DNA of 43,516 nt from a virus. Within the stretch, counting starts at the first letter, position 1. Every line of letters begins with the position of its first letter. Position numbers and translations under genes: made by a program. A model generated the notes under the pieces. The model searched no databases. It worked only from the letters and a program-made list of their open reading frames with translations, and had not been told where the DNA came from. Below, in pieces: positions 17,550 through 24,888 of the stretch. The stretch lies in IMG/VR virus record IMGVR_UViG_3300042474_000958, positions 1-43,516 of that record; one strand, written 5' to 3'.

Positions 17550-17777
17550 ATGAAAAATTACAATAAAAAAACAAAAAAAGCATACGTGCCTAGATTTACA
17601 AGTGATGGTGTTGTTAGTCAAGAGTATATCAATAATAGAAATGAGAATTATAAACAAAATCGTGCTAATTTCGACACAACATTACCATCATGGCATAATA
17701 TGAGTGCCGAAGATAAATATAAATTTGAATTAGAAAGAGAAGCCGATAAAAGAGGTTCTCATAGTACATTTAATTAA
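17550..17777 (+). CDS. Small early hypothetical protein, 75 aa
   Basis: 75 residues, basic N-terminus (KNYNKKTKKAYVPRF) and an acidic helical end (SAEDKYKFELEREADKRG). It is the first gene after the early promoter repeat, a typical place for host-takeover genes. No family recognised. Confidence 0.55.
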   Translation: MKNYNKKTKKAYVPRFTSDGVVSQEYINNRNENYKQNRANFDTTLPSWHNMSAEDKYKFELEREADKRGSHSTFN

Positions 17778-17794
17778 TAATTAAAACAAAAATT

Positions 17795-17953
17795 ATGAAA
17801 ACTGCACAAAAATTAGAAAAAAAAGGATATAATATAATTTATAATATGGGTTATAAAAATGGAGAGCAATGTATTGTTTCAGTAACTGCTAATAATGGCA
17901 TTTATAAAACAACTGCTAATAATATTACATCATTGTTTAAGATATTAAATTAA
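17795..17953 (+). CDS. Small hypothetical protein, 52 aa
   Basis: ATG at 17795, TAA at 17951-17953, starting MKTAQKLEKKGYNIIYNMGY. It has an alternating beta pattern and reads like a small antiparallel sheet. It lies 17 bases after the 75-residue gene and 1 base before the next one. Function unknown. Confidence 0.5.
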   Translation: MKTAQKLEKKGYNIIYNMGYKNGEQCIVSVTANNGIYKTTANNITSLFKILN

Positions 17954-17954
17954 T

Positions 17955-18164
17955 ATGCTAACATACTACACACTAGAATATTATCCCACTACTTCAAATA
18001 TTGGAGTTAGAAATATAAGTAGCACAGGAATATTTAAAGGCTCATTTGAACCTTTAAAACCTTATAATCTTAGCAATTCAGATTGTGTTAGATTACCTCA
18101 TATTGATTATGAGCTATTAGGTAGAGTTTTAGAAGCTAAAAAAAATAAATTAAACAATAATTAA
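17955..18164 (+). CDS. Small hypothetical protein, 69 aa
   Basis: 69 residues beginning MLTYYTLEYYPTTSNIGVRN, with a basic helical tail. It is tightly packed between the 52-residue gene and the IbrA-like gene. No recognisable domain. Confidence 0.5.
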   Translation: MLTYYTLEYYPTTSNIGVRNISSTGIFKGSFEPLKPYNLSNSDCVRLPHIDYELLGRVLEAKKNKLNNN

Positions 18165-18169
18165 ATTAT

Positions 18170-19465
18170 ATGAAAAGATATTTAGATAAAAACGTATATG
18201 ATGCATCTACTGAAAGATTAAACTTTATTTTTTTAAATTTTGAAAAAGTATATATTTCTTTTTCAGGCGGTAAAGATAGTGGAGTTTTGCTAAATCTAGT
18301 TATTGATTATGTTCGTAAAAACAATATTAATAAAAAAATAGGCATACAGATATTAGATAATGAAGCTAATTATGAATATTCATTAACTTTTATGCATAAA
18401 ATTTTAAAAGCAAATTTAGATATATTAGATATTTATTGGTGTTGTTTACCAATTACACTTCCTTGTACAGTCTCTTCTTATGAAACAGATTGGCAGTGTT
18501 GGGGAGTTAATGACCAAAAAAGGTGGATAAGACCAATGCCAAAAGAAGATTATATTGTAAATATAGATAATCATAAATTTAACTTTTTTAAAGAAAATAT
18601 GCAATATGACCATTTTTGGGATGGATTTGCTGAATGGTATGCTGATGGTAAATTAACAGCTAATTTAATAGGTATTAGAGCAGATGAAAGTTTAAATAGG
18701 TTCAGGGCAATAGCTAATGATAATAAAGAAACATTAAAAGGCAATATTTGGACTAAAAAAAACACAACAAATGTATTTAATTGCTATCCTATATATGATT
18801 GGAAAACAAAAGATATATGGGTTGCAAATGCAAAGTTTAATTGGTTATATAATGAATTATATGATGTGTTTTATATGGCAGGTCTTAACATTGCTCAAAT
18901 GAGAGTAGCAAGTCCATTTATGAGTGAAAGTAAGTCATCATTAAATCTATATAGAGTTATAGACCCAAACGTATGGCAAAGGCTATGTGCTAGAGTAATG
19001 GGAGCAAATTTTGTTGCTACTTATGGAAAACAATTAGATTATAAGTCTTTTAAATTACCAGAAGGACACACATGGAAAAGCTTTGTTAAGTTTCTATTAA
19101 ATACATTGCCAGAAGAAACATCAAAAAATTTTAAAATGCGATTTATTCAATCATTTAAGTATTGGGGTAGAATAGGTCGTGGATTGAAACCCCAAGTAAT
19201 AAAAGATTTGAGTAAAATTGGAATTAATTATCGTTTAAATGGCAAAACTGTTCATGGTTCAAAAGAACTTGATAGAGTTATAATAAAATCATTCCCAGAC
19301 CATGTAGATGGATTAAGTGGTAATCATAGTGATGTAGCTAGTTGGAAAAGATTTGCTATTACTATTCTTAAAAATGACCACACTTGCAAGTATATGGGAT
19401 TAGCACCTACAAAAGAAAAATTAGAAAGACTTAAACAAATAAAACATAAATATAGTAAAATATGA
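18170..19465 (+). CDS. IbrA-like PAPS reductase family protein (DUF3440)
   Basis: 431 residues. The N-terminal adenine nucleotide alpha-hydrolase fold has the PP-loop SGGKDS at 32-37. LIGIRADESLNRF (about residues 166-178) and NCYPIYDWKTKDIW match conserved stretches of the PAPS reductase/DUF3440 family (E. coli IbrA). The helical C-terminal half is also typical. No iron-sulfur cysteine set of true PAPS reductase is obvious, so an adenylating role, perhaps on nucleic acid, is more likely than sulfate reduction. The cupin gene overlaps its end by 4 bases and an IbrB-like gene follows. Confidence 0.8.
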   Translation: MKRYLDKNVYDASTERLNFIFLNFEKVYISFSGGKDSGVLLNLVIDYVRKNNINKKIGIQILDNEANYEYSLTFMHKILKANLDILDIYWCCLPITLPCTVSSYETDWQCWGVNDQKRWIRPMPKEDYIVNIDNHKFNFFKENMQYDHFWDGFAEWYADGKLTANLIGIRADESLNRFRAIANDNKETLKGNIWTKKNTTNVFNCYPIYDWKTKDIWVANAKFNWLYNELYDVFYMAGLNIAQMRVASPFMSESKSSLNLYRVIDPNVWQRLCARVMGANFVATYGKQLDYKSFKLPEGHTWKSFVKFLLNTLPEETSKNFKMRFIQSFKYWGRIGRGLKPQVIKDLSKIGINYRLNGKTVHGSKELDRVIIKSFPDHVDGLSGNHSDVASWKRFAITILKNDHTCKYMGLAPTKEKLERLKQIKHKYSKI

Positions 19466-19833
19466 AAGTAGTAAACGTAAATGATTTAGCAAATACTAAC
19501 AGAGATGTTAAATTTAAAGAAGGATGGTCAATAAGACCAGTTGTAAAAAGTGATGGTATGGGATTTAGCGTACATAAAACAATGATTAGAAAAGGAACTA
19601 TAGGACATTGGCATTATAAAAATCATTTAGAAAGTTGTTATTGTATTTCTGGCAAAGGTATTTTGACATCTTTAGATGATGGAAAATCATATGAAATAAC
19701 TCCAGATGTAATATATTCTTTAGATAGTCATGATAATCATACTTTTGAAGCTATAACAGATGTTGTATTAATATCAATATTTAATCCGCCAGTAAAAGGG
19801 AATGAAACACATAAAGAAGATGGAAGCTACTAA
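19462..19833 (+). CDS. Ectoine synthase-like cupin
   Basis: 123 residues, close to full length for EctC. Conserved stretches: HYKNHLESCYCISGKG (51-66), YSLDSHDNH (85-93) and NPPVKGNETHKEDGSY at the end. The iron ligands I recall for a characterised EctC (Glu57, Tyr85, His93) fall on the same residue types and numbers here. EctC cyclises N-gamma-acetyl-diaminobutyrate to ectoine; no ectA or ectB is present, so the phage would need a host supply or use another substrate. It overlaps the IbrA-like gene by ATGA. Confidence 0.75.
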   Translation: MKVVNVNDLANTNRDVKFKEGWSIRPVVKSDGMGFSVHKTMIRKGTIGHWHYKNHLESCYCISGKGILTSLDDGKSYEITPDVIYSLDSHDNHTFEAITDVVLISIFNPPVKGNETHKEDGSY

Positions 19834-20221
19834 AAAAACTTTTTATTATTGGGAAACATATAAAAATGGAATGTATAAAACATATTCTGAAATTGAAAAC
19901 TATGATTACTTATTTAATTGTGCTAAAAATGTTTTAACTAATCAATCAATTTTTCATGAATTTGGAATAAGTTTAATTACTAATTGGCATATAGTATGTA
20001 ATGTTTTTTTAAATAATTCACATATTAATAAAACCGCTTTTATTGGTCAAGCATCGTGTTGTTATGCATATAAAGTGCCAGAAATTATAACTAAAGATGT
20101 TTGGAAAATTTTAGATATTGAAACACAAAATAAAGCAAATAAAACAGCAATTATAATAATAAAAGAATATGAAGCAAGATATAGAAAATTATATTCAAAA
20201 ATGGAAGAAATATGGATATAA
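19820..20221 (+). CDS. Hypothetical protein in the IbrA/IbrB module, 133 aa
   Basis: Start taken at ATG 19820 (MEATKKTFYYWETYKNG); an earlier ATG at 19802 would add six residues. Both overlap the cupin gene. It is aromatic-rich in the first half and has a helical end (KAIIIIKEYEARYRKLYSKM-like). No known domain. Its place inside the overlapping gene string suggests a partner of the flanking modification-type proteins. Confidence 0.55.
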   Translation: MEATKKTFYYWETYKNGMYKTYSEIENYDYLFNCAKNVLTNQSIFHEFGISLITNWHIVCNVFLNNSHINKTAFIGQASCCYAYKVPEIITKDVWKILDIETQNKANKTAIIIIKEYEARYRKLYSKMEEIWI

Positions 20222-20423
20222 AGAAATTCCTGATGAAGTACCATTAAGAATACAACAATTAGGATTAGCACCAAGCTATAAGGAATTATGTATATTAATT
20301 TTAAACAATGAAATACAAATTAAAAAAAATAAAAAGTCTGCTATATACTATGAATTAAAAAGAATAGAATTAACAGATAAAGGTAAAATATTTAAATCAA
20401 ATCAACTAAAATTAAAATTATGA
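20169..20423 (+). CDS. Small IbrA-associated protein, 84 aa
   Basis: 84 residues. The segment IPDEVPLRIQQLGLAPSYKE followed by LCILILNNE resembles a short conserved protein or domain that I recall beside DUF3440/PAPS-reductase-like genes. It overlaps the preceding gene by 53 bases and the ParB-like gene by 4 (ATGA), showing tight coupling. The role is probably structural or DNA-targeting within that module; no catalytic residues are evident. Confidence 0.6.
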   Translation: MKQDIENYIQKWKKYGYKEIPDEVPLRIQQLGLAPSYKELCILILNNEIQIKKNKKSAIYYELKRIELTDKGKIFKSNQLKLKL

Positions 20424-20944
20424 AAGAATTTATTAGTCCAGTTTACAATGTACTTAGAATACCGTTAAGTAAAATTAAAGCAAATAGTTATAACCCTAAC
20501 TCAGTTGCTCCACCTGAAATGCAATTACTTGAAACATCTATATGGGAAGATGGATATACTCAACCAGTCGTATGTTATTATGATAAAGATGAAGATATGT
20601 ATATTGTTGTTGATGGTTTCCATAGATATAGAATATGTAAGGAAAGTAAAAGGGTAAATGAAAGAGAAAATGGAACTTTGCCTATTGTAGTTATTGATAA
20701 AGAAATAGGAGATAGGATGGCTTCAACAATCAGACATAATAGAGCAAGGGGTTCACACAATATAGAATTAATGAGTAGCATAGTTGCAGAACTTGTTGAG
20801 ATAGGTAAGGGAGATGCTTGGATATGTAAACATATAGGCATGAGTTCAGATGAACTTTTAAGACTAAAGCAAATTACTGGATTAGCTTCTTTATTTTTAA
20901 ACCAAGACTTTTCTAAAAGTTGGGAAATAGAAAAAGGATTATAA
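20420..20944 (+). CDS. IbrB-like ParB domain protein
   Basis: 174 residues. ParB/Srx domain: IPLSKIKANSYNPNSVAPPE at 14-33, DGYTQPVVCYYD at 44-55, VVDGFHRYRI at 63-72 (nucleotide-binding core), and RHNRARGSHN at 105-114, followed by a helix-turn-helix-like region (WICKHIGMSSDELLRLKQI). It matches the known IbrB arrangement and pairs with the IbrA-like gene upstream. ParB domains of this type bind or hydrolyse nucleotides and may direct the partner to DNA. Last gene of the early rightward string. Confidence 0.8.
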   Translation: MKEFISPVYNVLRIPLSKIKANSYNPNSVAPPEMQLLETSIWEDGYTQPVVCYYDKDEDMYIVVDGFHRYRICKESKRVNERENGTLPIVVIDKEIGDRMASTIRHNRARGSHNIELMSSIVAELVEIGKGDAWICKHIGMSSDELLRLKQITGLASLFLNQDFSKSWEIEKGL

Positions 20945-20959
20945 TTAACCTTATTTTAA

Positions 20960-20991
20960 TTTGCAAAATCAAATATTATTTATTACTTTTG
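20960..20991 (+). promoter_or_regulatory. Promoter of the replication leader
   Basis: TTTG (20960-20963), 20 bases, TACTTTTG (20984-20991): a full Bacteroidetes-type promoter. Transcription should begin near 20995, giving about 118 bases of leader before the replication gene at 21113. Confidence 0.75.
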
Positions 20992-21009
20992 CAGTAAATC
21001 CACAAATCA

Positions 21010-21120
21010 ATGTACAATTTTATTAAAAATATAGCACCTGAAAACACATGCCTCCGTATGTGGGTTAGTGGATTATCCAGAGGGTGCTTTTTTTCTTTAA
21101 AAAATCCACTAAATGGCTAA
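21010..21120 (+). CDS. Candidate leader peptide, 36 aa
   Basis: ATG at 21010, TAA at 21118-21120, starting MYNFIKNIAPENTCLRMWVS. The frame crosses the whole terminator-like hairpin and ends inside the first codons of the replication gene (ATG 21113) in another frame. Ribosomes translating it would open the hairpin and finish beside the next start codon, as in attenuation or termination-reinitiation. Whether it is translated is unknown. Confidence 0.4.
   Translation: MYNFIKNIAPENTCLRMWVSGLSRGCFFSLKNPLNG
21033..21094 (+). promoter_or_regulatory. Attenuator-like RNA structure before the replication gene
   Basis: AGCACC (21033-21038) pairs with GGTGCT (21083-21088), followed by seven T from 21088. 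Inside lie CACAT/ATGTG (45-49 with 58-62 of 21000) and GGAT/ATCC (21070-21078), a three-way junction. TTAGTGGATT (21065-21074) can instead pair with AATCCACTAA (21103-21112), which abuts the ATG, or with AATCCAC (20997-21003). These exclusive pairings suggest a switch controlling termination or start-codon access. Confidence 0.55.
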
Positions 21121-21871
21121 AAGATTTACAGATACTGAATTATGGGATAAAGAATGGTTTATGACCTTATCTTTAAAGCAAAAATGTATAGTCAAATTTA
21201 TTCGAGATAAAGCTGATTTATGCGGTGTTTGGTCGCCTAATTTTGTTATTGCATCTGCTTATATAGGTGAAAAAATAACTGAAAAAGACATATTAACAAT
21301 AGATAAAGGAAATCAATTTAGAAAATTAGATAATGGTAAAATTTATTGTATTGGATTTGTTGAATTTCAGTATGGAAATATTTTGAGTGAAAAAAGTCCA
21401 ATTCATAAAAAAATTATTGGATTATTAGAAAATAATGGAATTTTAGAAAATTACAAGAAAGACTATTTATACCCTATCAATAGGGTATCAAATACCCTGC
21501 AAGAAGAAGAAGAAGTAAAAGAAGAATATAAAGTAATGGTAAAAGAAGAAAAAAAAGTAAAAGAAATTGCAAAAATTGAAAAAAATGAAATTGAATTACT
21601 TTTTGATGAATTTTTAAAAATGAGAGTTAAGATAAAAAAACCTGCTACTGATAAAGCTATTCAATTATTAAAAAAGAAACTTAATGAATTATCTGGTGGA
21701 AATGAATATAAGGCTATAAAAATAATTGAGCAGTCAATAGTTGGTGGATGGCAGGATTTTTATGAATTAAAAAATGATACTAATGCTGAAAGTAAAATAA
21801 GTAAGCTCAAATCAGTTTCAGACGAACTAGACATAAAATTAGGAATTAACCAAAATAATCAAATAAAATAA
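21113..21871 (+). CDS. Replication initiator / replisome organiser-like protein
   Basis: 252 residues. The N-terminal 100 residues (MAKRFTDTELWDKEWFMTLS then KCIVKFIRDKADLCGVWSPN) match the winged-helix start common in Bacteroidetes phage replication proteins. A charged linker (about 125-150) leads to a helical C-terminal domain (150-235) like DnaD-type helicase-loading domains. The coding region contains TACCCTA/TAGGGTA repeats at 21470-21498, much as lambda O holds its own origin. Expression is likely controlled by the leader structure upstream. Confidence 0.65.
   Translation: MAKRFTDTELWDKEWFMTLSLKQKCIVKFIRDKADLCGVWSPNFVIASAYIGEKITEKDILTIDKGNQFRKLDNGKIYCIGFVEFQYGNILSEKSPIHKKIIGLLENNGILENYKKDYLYPINRVSNTLQEEEEVKEEYKVMVKEEKKVKEIAKIEKNEIELLFDEFLKMRVKIKKPATDKAIQLLKKKLNELSGGNEYKAIKIIEQSIVGGWQDFYELKNDTNAESKISKLKSVSDELDIKLGINQNNQIK
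21470..21498. repeat. TACCCTA iteron-like repeats inside the replication gene
   Basis: TACCCTA at 21470, TAGGGTA at 21481 and TACCCT at 21493: three copies, alternately inverted, spaced 11 and 12 bases, about one helical turn. They are candidate initiator-binding sites of the replication origin. The same heptamer occurs twice more at 24152 and 24193. Confidence 0.45.
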
Positions 21872-21876
21872 ACAAA

Positions 21877-22236
21877 ATGAATAGAGTAATTAAATTTAGA
21901 GCTTTTGATGGTGAAAAAATGATTTATCAAAGCCAAACAATTATGACTGATAATATTGACCAGTTATGGTATTTTTTTAAAAATATCTGTAAAGATGCAA
22001 TATTTATGCAATTCACAGGACTTATTGATATAAACGGAAAGGAAATTTATGAGGGCGATATTATTAAATATTTCAATAGAGTAGCGCAAATCAAATATAG
22101 TGATATGGACGCTTGTTTTTATATGCTTACCGAATATGATAAACAAAGTTTTTCGTTATGCCATACTATAAATGATTCTAAAAAAGACTTAGAAATAATT
22201 GGAAACATATTTGAAAATCCAGAATTAATTAAATAA
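21877..22236 (+). CDS. YopX family protein
   Basis: 119 residues with the full YopX pattern: IKFRAFDGEKM near the start, MQFTGLIDINGKEIYEGDII in the middle, and LEIIGNIFENPEL at the end. YopX proteins are frequent in phages of Firmicutes and Bacteroidetes; their function is not established. It lies 5 bases after the replication gene. Confidence 0.85.
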   Translation: MNRVIKFRAFDGEKMIYQSQTIMTDNIDQLWYFFKNICKDAIFMQFTGLIDINGKEIYEGDIIKYFNRVAQIKYSDMDACFYMLTEYDKQSFSLCHTINDSKKDLEIIGNIFENPELIK

Positions 22237-22237
22237 T

Positions 22238-22978
22238 ATGAAATATCAAATTAAAGAAATCAAAGAATTTATTTTAAGATGCTATGCAAGTGCAGGGCAA
22301 AATTCAAATAGTGAGGACGCAGCACTTTTAATAAATCTATTTTGTAGAGAGGTTGAAACGAACTGGAAAAGACACATAAGAATTACAAACAAAGGTCAAG
22401 AAAATGAAATCTGGAATTTGAATGAGATATTTTATTTTATTGATTTAGGACTGTCTAAAGTGTTTGGGGATTACTTTGGGATTAATTTAATCACGTTTAA
22501 GCAATTTGAACACGCTTATAGTAAAAACGAAAATAGTTATTATAGAAAACAATATTTACTTAAAAACCCATTGCCAGTATTAGAAGCAATAGAACAACAT
22601 ACAGAAAGTGGCAAAGATGAAATAGTAATTGATGCAATGATAAGCAAGTTAAAATCAAAGAATTATACAGATGCAGATTTGAACGTATGGTATGATTTTC
22701 TCGAACAAAAATCAGCAATAAAATTAGATAGATGGAAACAATATGAAACGGAAGGAGCTGAAAAATACAAAAAAGAACTACACAAACGCTCAAATTTCGC
22801 ACAACATAATAATTTAAAGGATTTATATAATGAAATAAAAAAATCATTAGATTTGACAAAAGAATTAAAATATGATGTAATTGAATTAACTTACCACTCA
22901 AAGGTTCATTTTATGGAATTAACTTTTTGCACAGATGAAAATATTAATAAACTAGAAACTTTTTTAAAAACTAAATAA
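22238..22978 (+). CDS. Hypothetical protein, 246 aa
   Basis: 246 residues, mostly helical and charged, one base after the YopX gene. No recognisable motif. The place between replication-related genes suggests an early replication or host-takeover role. A slightly higher GC content begins near its start and continues to 23489. Confidence 0.6.
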   Translation: MKYQIKEIKEFILRCYASAGQNSNSEDAALLINLFCREVETNWKRHIRITNKGQENEIWNLNEIFYFIDLGLSKVFGDYFGINLITFKQFEHAYSKNENSYYRKQYLLKNPLPVLEAIEQHTESGKDEIVIDAMISKLKSKNYTDADLNVWYDFLEQKSAIKLDRWKQYETEGAEKYKKELHKRSNFAQHNNLKDLYNEIKKSLDLTKELKYDVIELTYHSKVHFMELTFCTDENINKLETFLKTK

Positions 22979-23285
22979 CGGTTTGCAGATTGCCGATGTT
23001 GGCGATTTGGAACACTAAACTTTCAACTTAAAAATACACTTTATATGAAACACGAAACTTCAAATAACCGAGAAACCGCCAATATTGGCAATGTGCTGTT
23101 AGCAGAAGTCAAAGCTGGCACTCACAAACAATTCATTCTAAATACCGAAAAAGAACGAGTTGAATGTAGATGCGGACACGTTGCTATATGGTGGCGAACT
23201 GGTTATTTATGCGGAACAATTACGGCTTATCCTTGTCGGTTCAATTGATTTCTGCTAACTTTAAAATAATAAAAGCAGTAGCGAT
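22979..23285 (+). other. GC-richer structured element with nested inverted repeats
   Basis: About 307 bases between two genes. A 16-base arm at 22989-23004 pairs fully with 23077-23092 (two G-U pairs), and GTTAGCAGAA (23098-23107) pairs exactly with TTCTGCTAAC (23250-23259). GC content is visibly above the surroundings. An ORF 23045-23248 lies inside. This may be a folded RNA, a captured palindromic element or a small mobile-element remnant. Confidence 0.45.
23045..23248 (+). CDS. Doubtful ORF inside the structured element, 67 aa
   Basis: 67 residues starting MKHETSNNRETANIGNVLLA and ending in a Cys/Trp-rich part (CRCGHVAIWWRTGYLCG). Codons are unlike the AT-rich neighbours, and the frame is contained between the arms of inverted repeats, so it may be a by-product of a structured element rather than a gene. 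Confidence 0.25.
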   Translation: MKHETSNNRETANIGNVLLAEVKAGTHKQFILNTEKERVECRCGHVAIWWRTGYLCGTITAYPCRFN

Positions 23286-23489
23286 ATGGAAAAACAAATT
23301 TATGATTTATTGCAAGCCGTTCAAAACGGAGAACAAAGCATTGGTGAAGCACAAAGCCAGCTATTGCTTTTATTTAGTGTTGTAGGGGCTTCAGCCGAAC
23401 AGTTAAAGGCTTTTCTCGATTGGTTGGAAGATAACTCAGAAAATAGTGTAGATAGGGATTGGATAAATGAGTATTTAAAAAGCCTTTAA
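23286..23489 (+). CDS. Small helical hypothetical protein, 67 aa
   Basis: 67 residues (MEKQIYDLLQAVQNGEQSIG...), helical and acidic, with higher GC than most genes here. It directly follows the structured element and may have arrived with it. No family recognised. Confidence 0.5.
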   Translation: MEKQIYDLLQAVQNGEQSIGEAQSQLLLLFSVVGASAEQLKAFLDWLEDNSENSVDRDWINEYLKSL

Positions 23490-23591
23490 TTGCCTAAAAC
23501 TAGTATATTGTAGAAATTAATTGTACAATAAAACATTAATTATCAATGCAAATTTATACAAAATTTCTATGGTTTTATAAAACAATATTTA

Positions 23592-23599
23592 TATATTTG
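23592..23599 (+). promoter_or_regulatory. -7 element TATATTTG
   Basis: TATATTTG 21 bases before the ATG at 23621. No clear TTTG lies 19-21 bases upstream, so only the -7 element is supported. It is used to place the start of the next gene downstream of the promoter. Confidence 0.45.
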
Positions 23600-23620
23600 C
23601 ATATAATTGATAATAATAAT

Positions 23621-23839
23621 ATGACAATTTATACAAAGTGGATAGCTTATGATGGATTAGTAGGAGTAACTGAAAATTATGAATACTATGATTTAACAAA
23701 TTGCAAAAGATTAATTAAAGAAGTGCATCAAGGCTCAATTTACTATAGAGAAAATGGAAGTAAAAAAAGGTATTCTTTTAAAAAAATAAATAAAACTAAG
23801 AAATTAGAAAAAATTGAAATTATTAATTTACCATTTTAA
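23621..23839 (+). CDS. Small hypothetical protein, 72 aa
   Basis: Start set at ATG 23621 (MTIYTKWIAYDGLVGVTENY) because the longer frame reads through the -7 element. 72 residues with a basic C-terminal half (GSKKRYSFKKINKTKKLEK). Function unknown; it precedes the winged-helix gene by 11 bases. Confidence 0.5.
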   Translation: MTIYTKWIAYDGLVGVTENYEYYDLTNCKRLIKEVHQGSIYYRENGSKKRYSFKKINKTKKLEKIEIINLPF

Positions 23840-23850
23840 AATAAATAAAA

Positions 23851-24147
23851 ATGAAACTATCAAAACCAACAACTGCACTAACAGAGGTGCTTTATGAACT
23901 GCTCACAAAGAAAGCTATAAGCAATGCAGATTTGCCTTATATGTGGGGATTCCGTTCAAGAATAAGTGACTTAATTAATAAGTATGGTATAGATTTACAT
24001 ACTACAGAAGTAAAGGCTAAAAATAAGCATGGTAGAGCTTATTCATACGTACAACATCAGTTAATGAAAAGAAAAGATGCTTTAAAAACCTATAATAAAC
24101 TTATAGGAAATGAAAAAAAAGAAATTATCAAATATTTTAAAAAATAA
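23851..24147 (+). CDS. Winged-helix-like DNA-binding protein, 98 aa
   Basis: 98 residues. The pattern TEVLYELLTKKAISNADLPY, then MWGFRSRISDLINKYGIDLH and a basic region with a likely wing (KAKNKHGRAYSYVQH) fits the small helix-turn-helix proteins common in Bacteroidetes phages. It could recognise the TAGGGTA sites just downstream (24152-24199), acting as a regulator or replication accessory. Confidence 0.6.
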   Translation: MKLSKPTTALTEVLYELLTKKAISNADLPYMWGFRSRISDLINKYGIDLHTTEVKAKNKHGRAYSYVQHQLMKRKDALKTYNKLIGNEKKEIIKYFKK

Positions 24148-24151
24148 CCGA

Positions 24152-24199
24152 TAGGGTATAAAATCGTACTAAATCATATAATTAACACCCTTTAGGGTA
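24152..24199. repeat. TAGGGTA repeats before the DnaA-like gene
   Basis: TAGGGTA at 24152-24158 and a dyad ACCCT-TT-AGGGT at 24187-24198 that includes a second TAGGGTA (24193-24199). Same heptamer as the cluster within the replication gene. It lies in the 72-base gap before the DnaA-domain gene, so it is an operator or part of an origin. Confidence 0.45.
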
Positions 24200-24219
24200 C
24201 AAACTAAAACAAACAAACT

Positions 24220-24888
24220 ATGCAATATCAAAGCAAAATAAACAATATCTTAGCTGATGTTATAAGAGGAACTAGAAACGAAATACAATACACAATTACA
24301 GATGCTAATTATGATATTCACAATATATTTAATGGTAAAGTAACCCCAGAAATACTAGAAAAAACAAGCACTATTGATTATTTAATCAATGAATCTTGTT
24401 CAGTATTTGGCATACAAGATAGAGAAGAAATATTTAGTCCATCTAGGAAAAGAGCTAGGGTATTAGCTAGACAAACTTGTATGTATTTGCTAGACAAATA
24501 TAGAGCTGGAACTTTAGAGCAAATAGGTAGAATGTTTGGAGGTCGAGACCATTCAACAGTTATTCATAGCAAAAATGCAATTCAAAATATAATTGATGTT
24601 GAAGATGCTTTTTATGATAAGGTTGCATTAGTAGAAGAGAGACTTGTTGAATACATGAACTCGTCTAATAAGGCAATAAATGTAACAGAATTAACGCCAC
24701 CAAAACCACCTTTTAACATACATTTGCTTGTTGAAAAAATAAATCAAATTAGACATAAGCAATTATTTTCAGTAGACCCTGAATTAATAAAATCTAGTAA
24801 AATTGAAAAAGGTACGTGTGATATAATTTTGTCTTTAATAAAAGAAATAAGTAATGAACAAGAGGCAACTATACTATCAAGCAAATAA
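24220..24888 (+). CDS. Orphan DnaA C-terminal (domain IV) protein
   Basis: 222 residues. Residues about 51-130 match DnaA domain IV, with KRARVLARQTCMYLL and the signature IGRMFGGRDHSTVIHS (GRDHSTV at 108-114), the DnaA-box-reading helix-turn-helix. The ATPase domain is absent. Such a protein could bind host DnaA boxes to block or redirect host replication, or mark the phage origin. The rest is a helical C-terminal extension without a known match. Confidence 0.85.
   Translation: MQYQSKINNILADVIRGTRNEIQYTITDANYDIHNIFNGKVTPEILEKTSTIDYLINESCSVFGIQDREEIFSPSRKRARVLARQTCMYLLDKYRAGTLEQIGRMFGGRDHSTVIHSKNAIQNIIDVEDAFYDKVALVEERLVEYMNSSNKAINVTELTPPKPPFNIHLLVEKINQIRHKQLFSVDPELIKSSKIEKGTCDIILSLIKEISNEQEATILSSK

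Noticed and set aside
23100-23260. Template repeat of a diversity-generating retroelement or retron
   Set aside because: No reverse transcriptase is encoded anywhere and no matching variable repeat is seen in a target gene.
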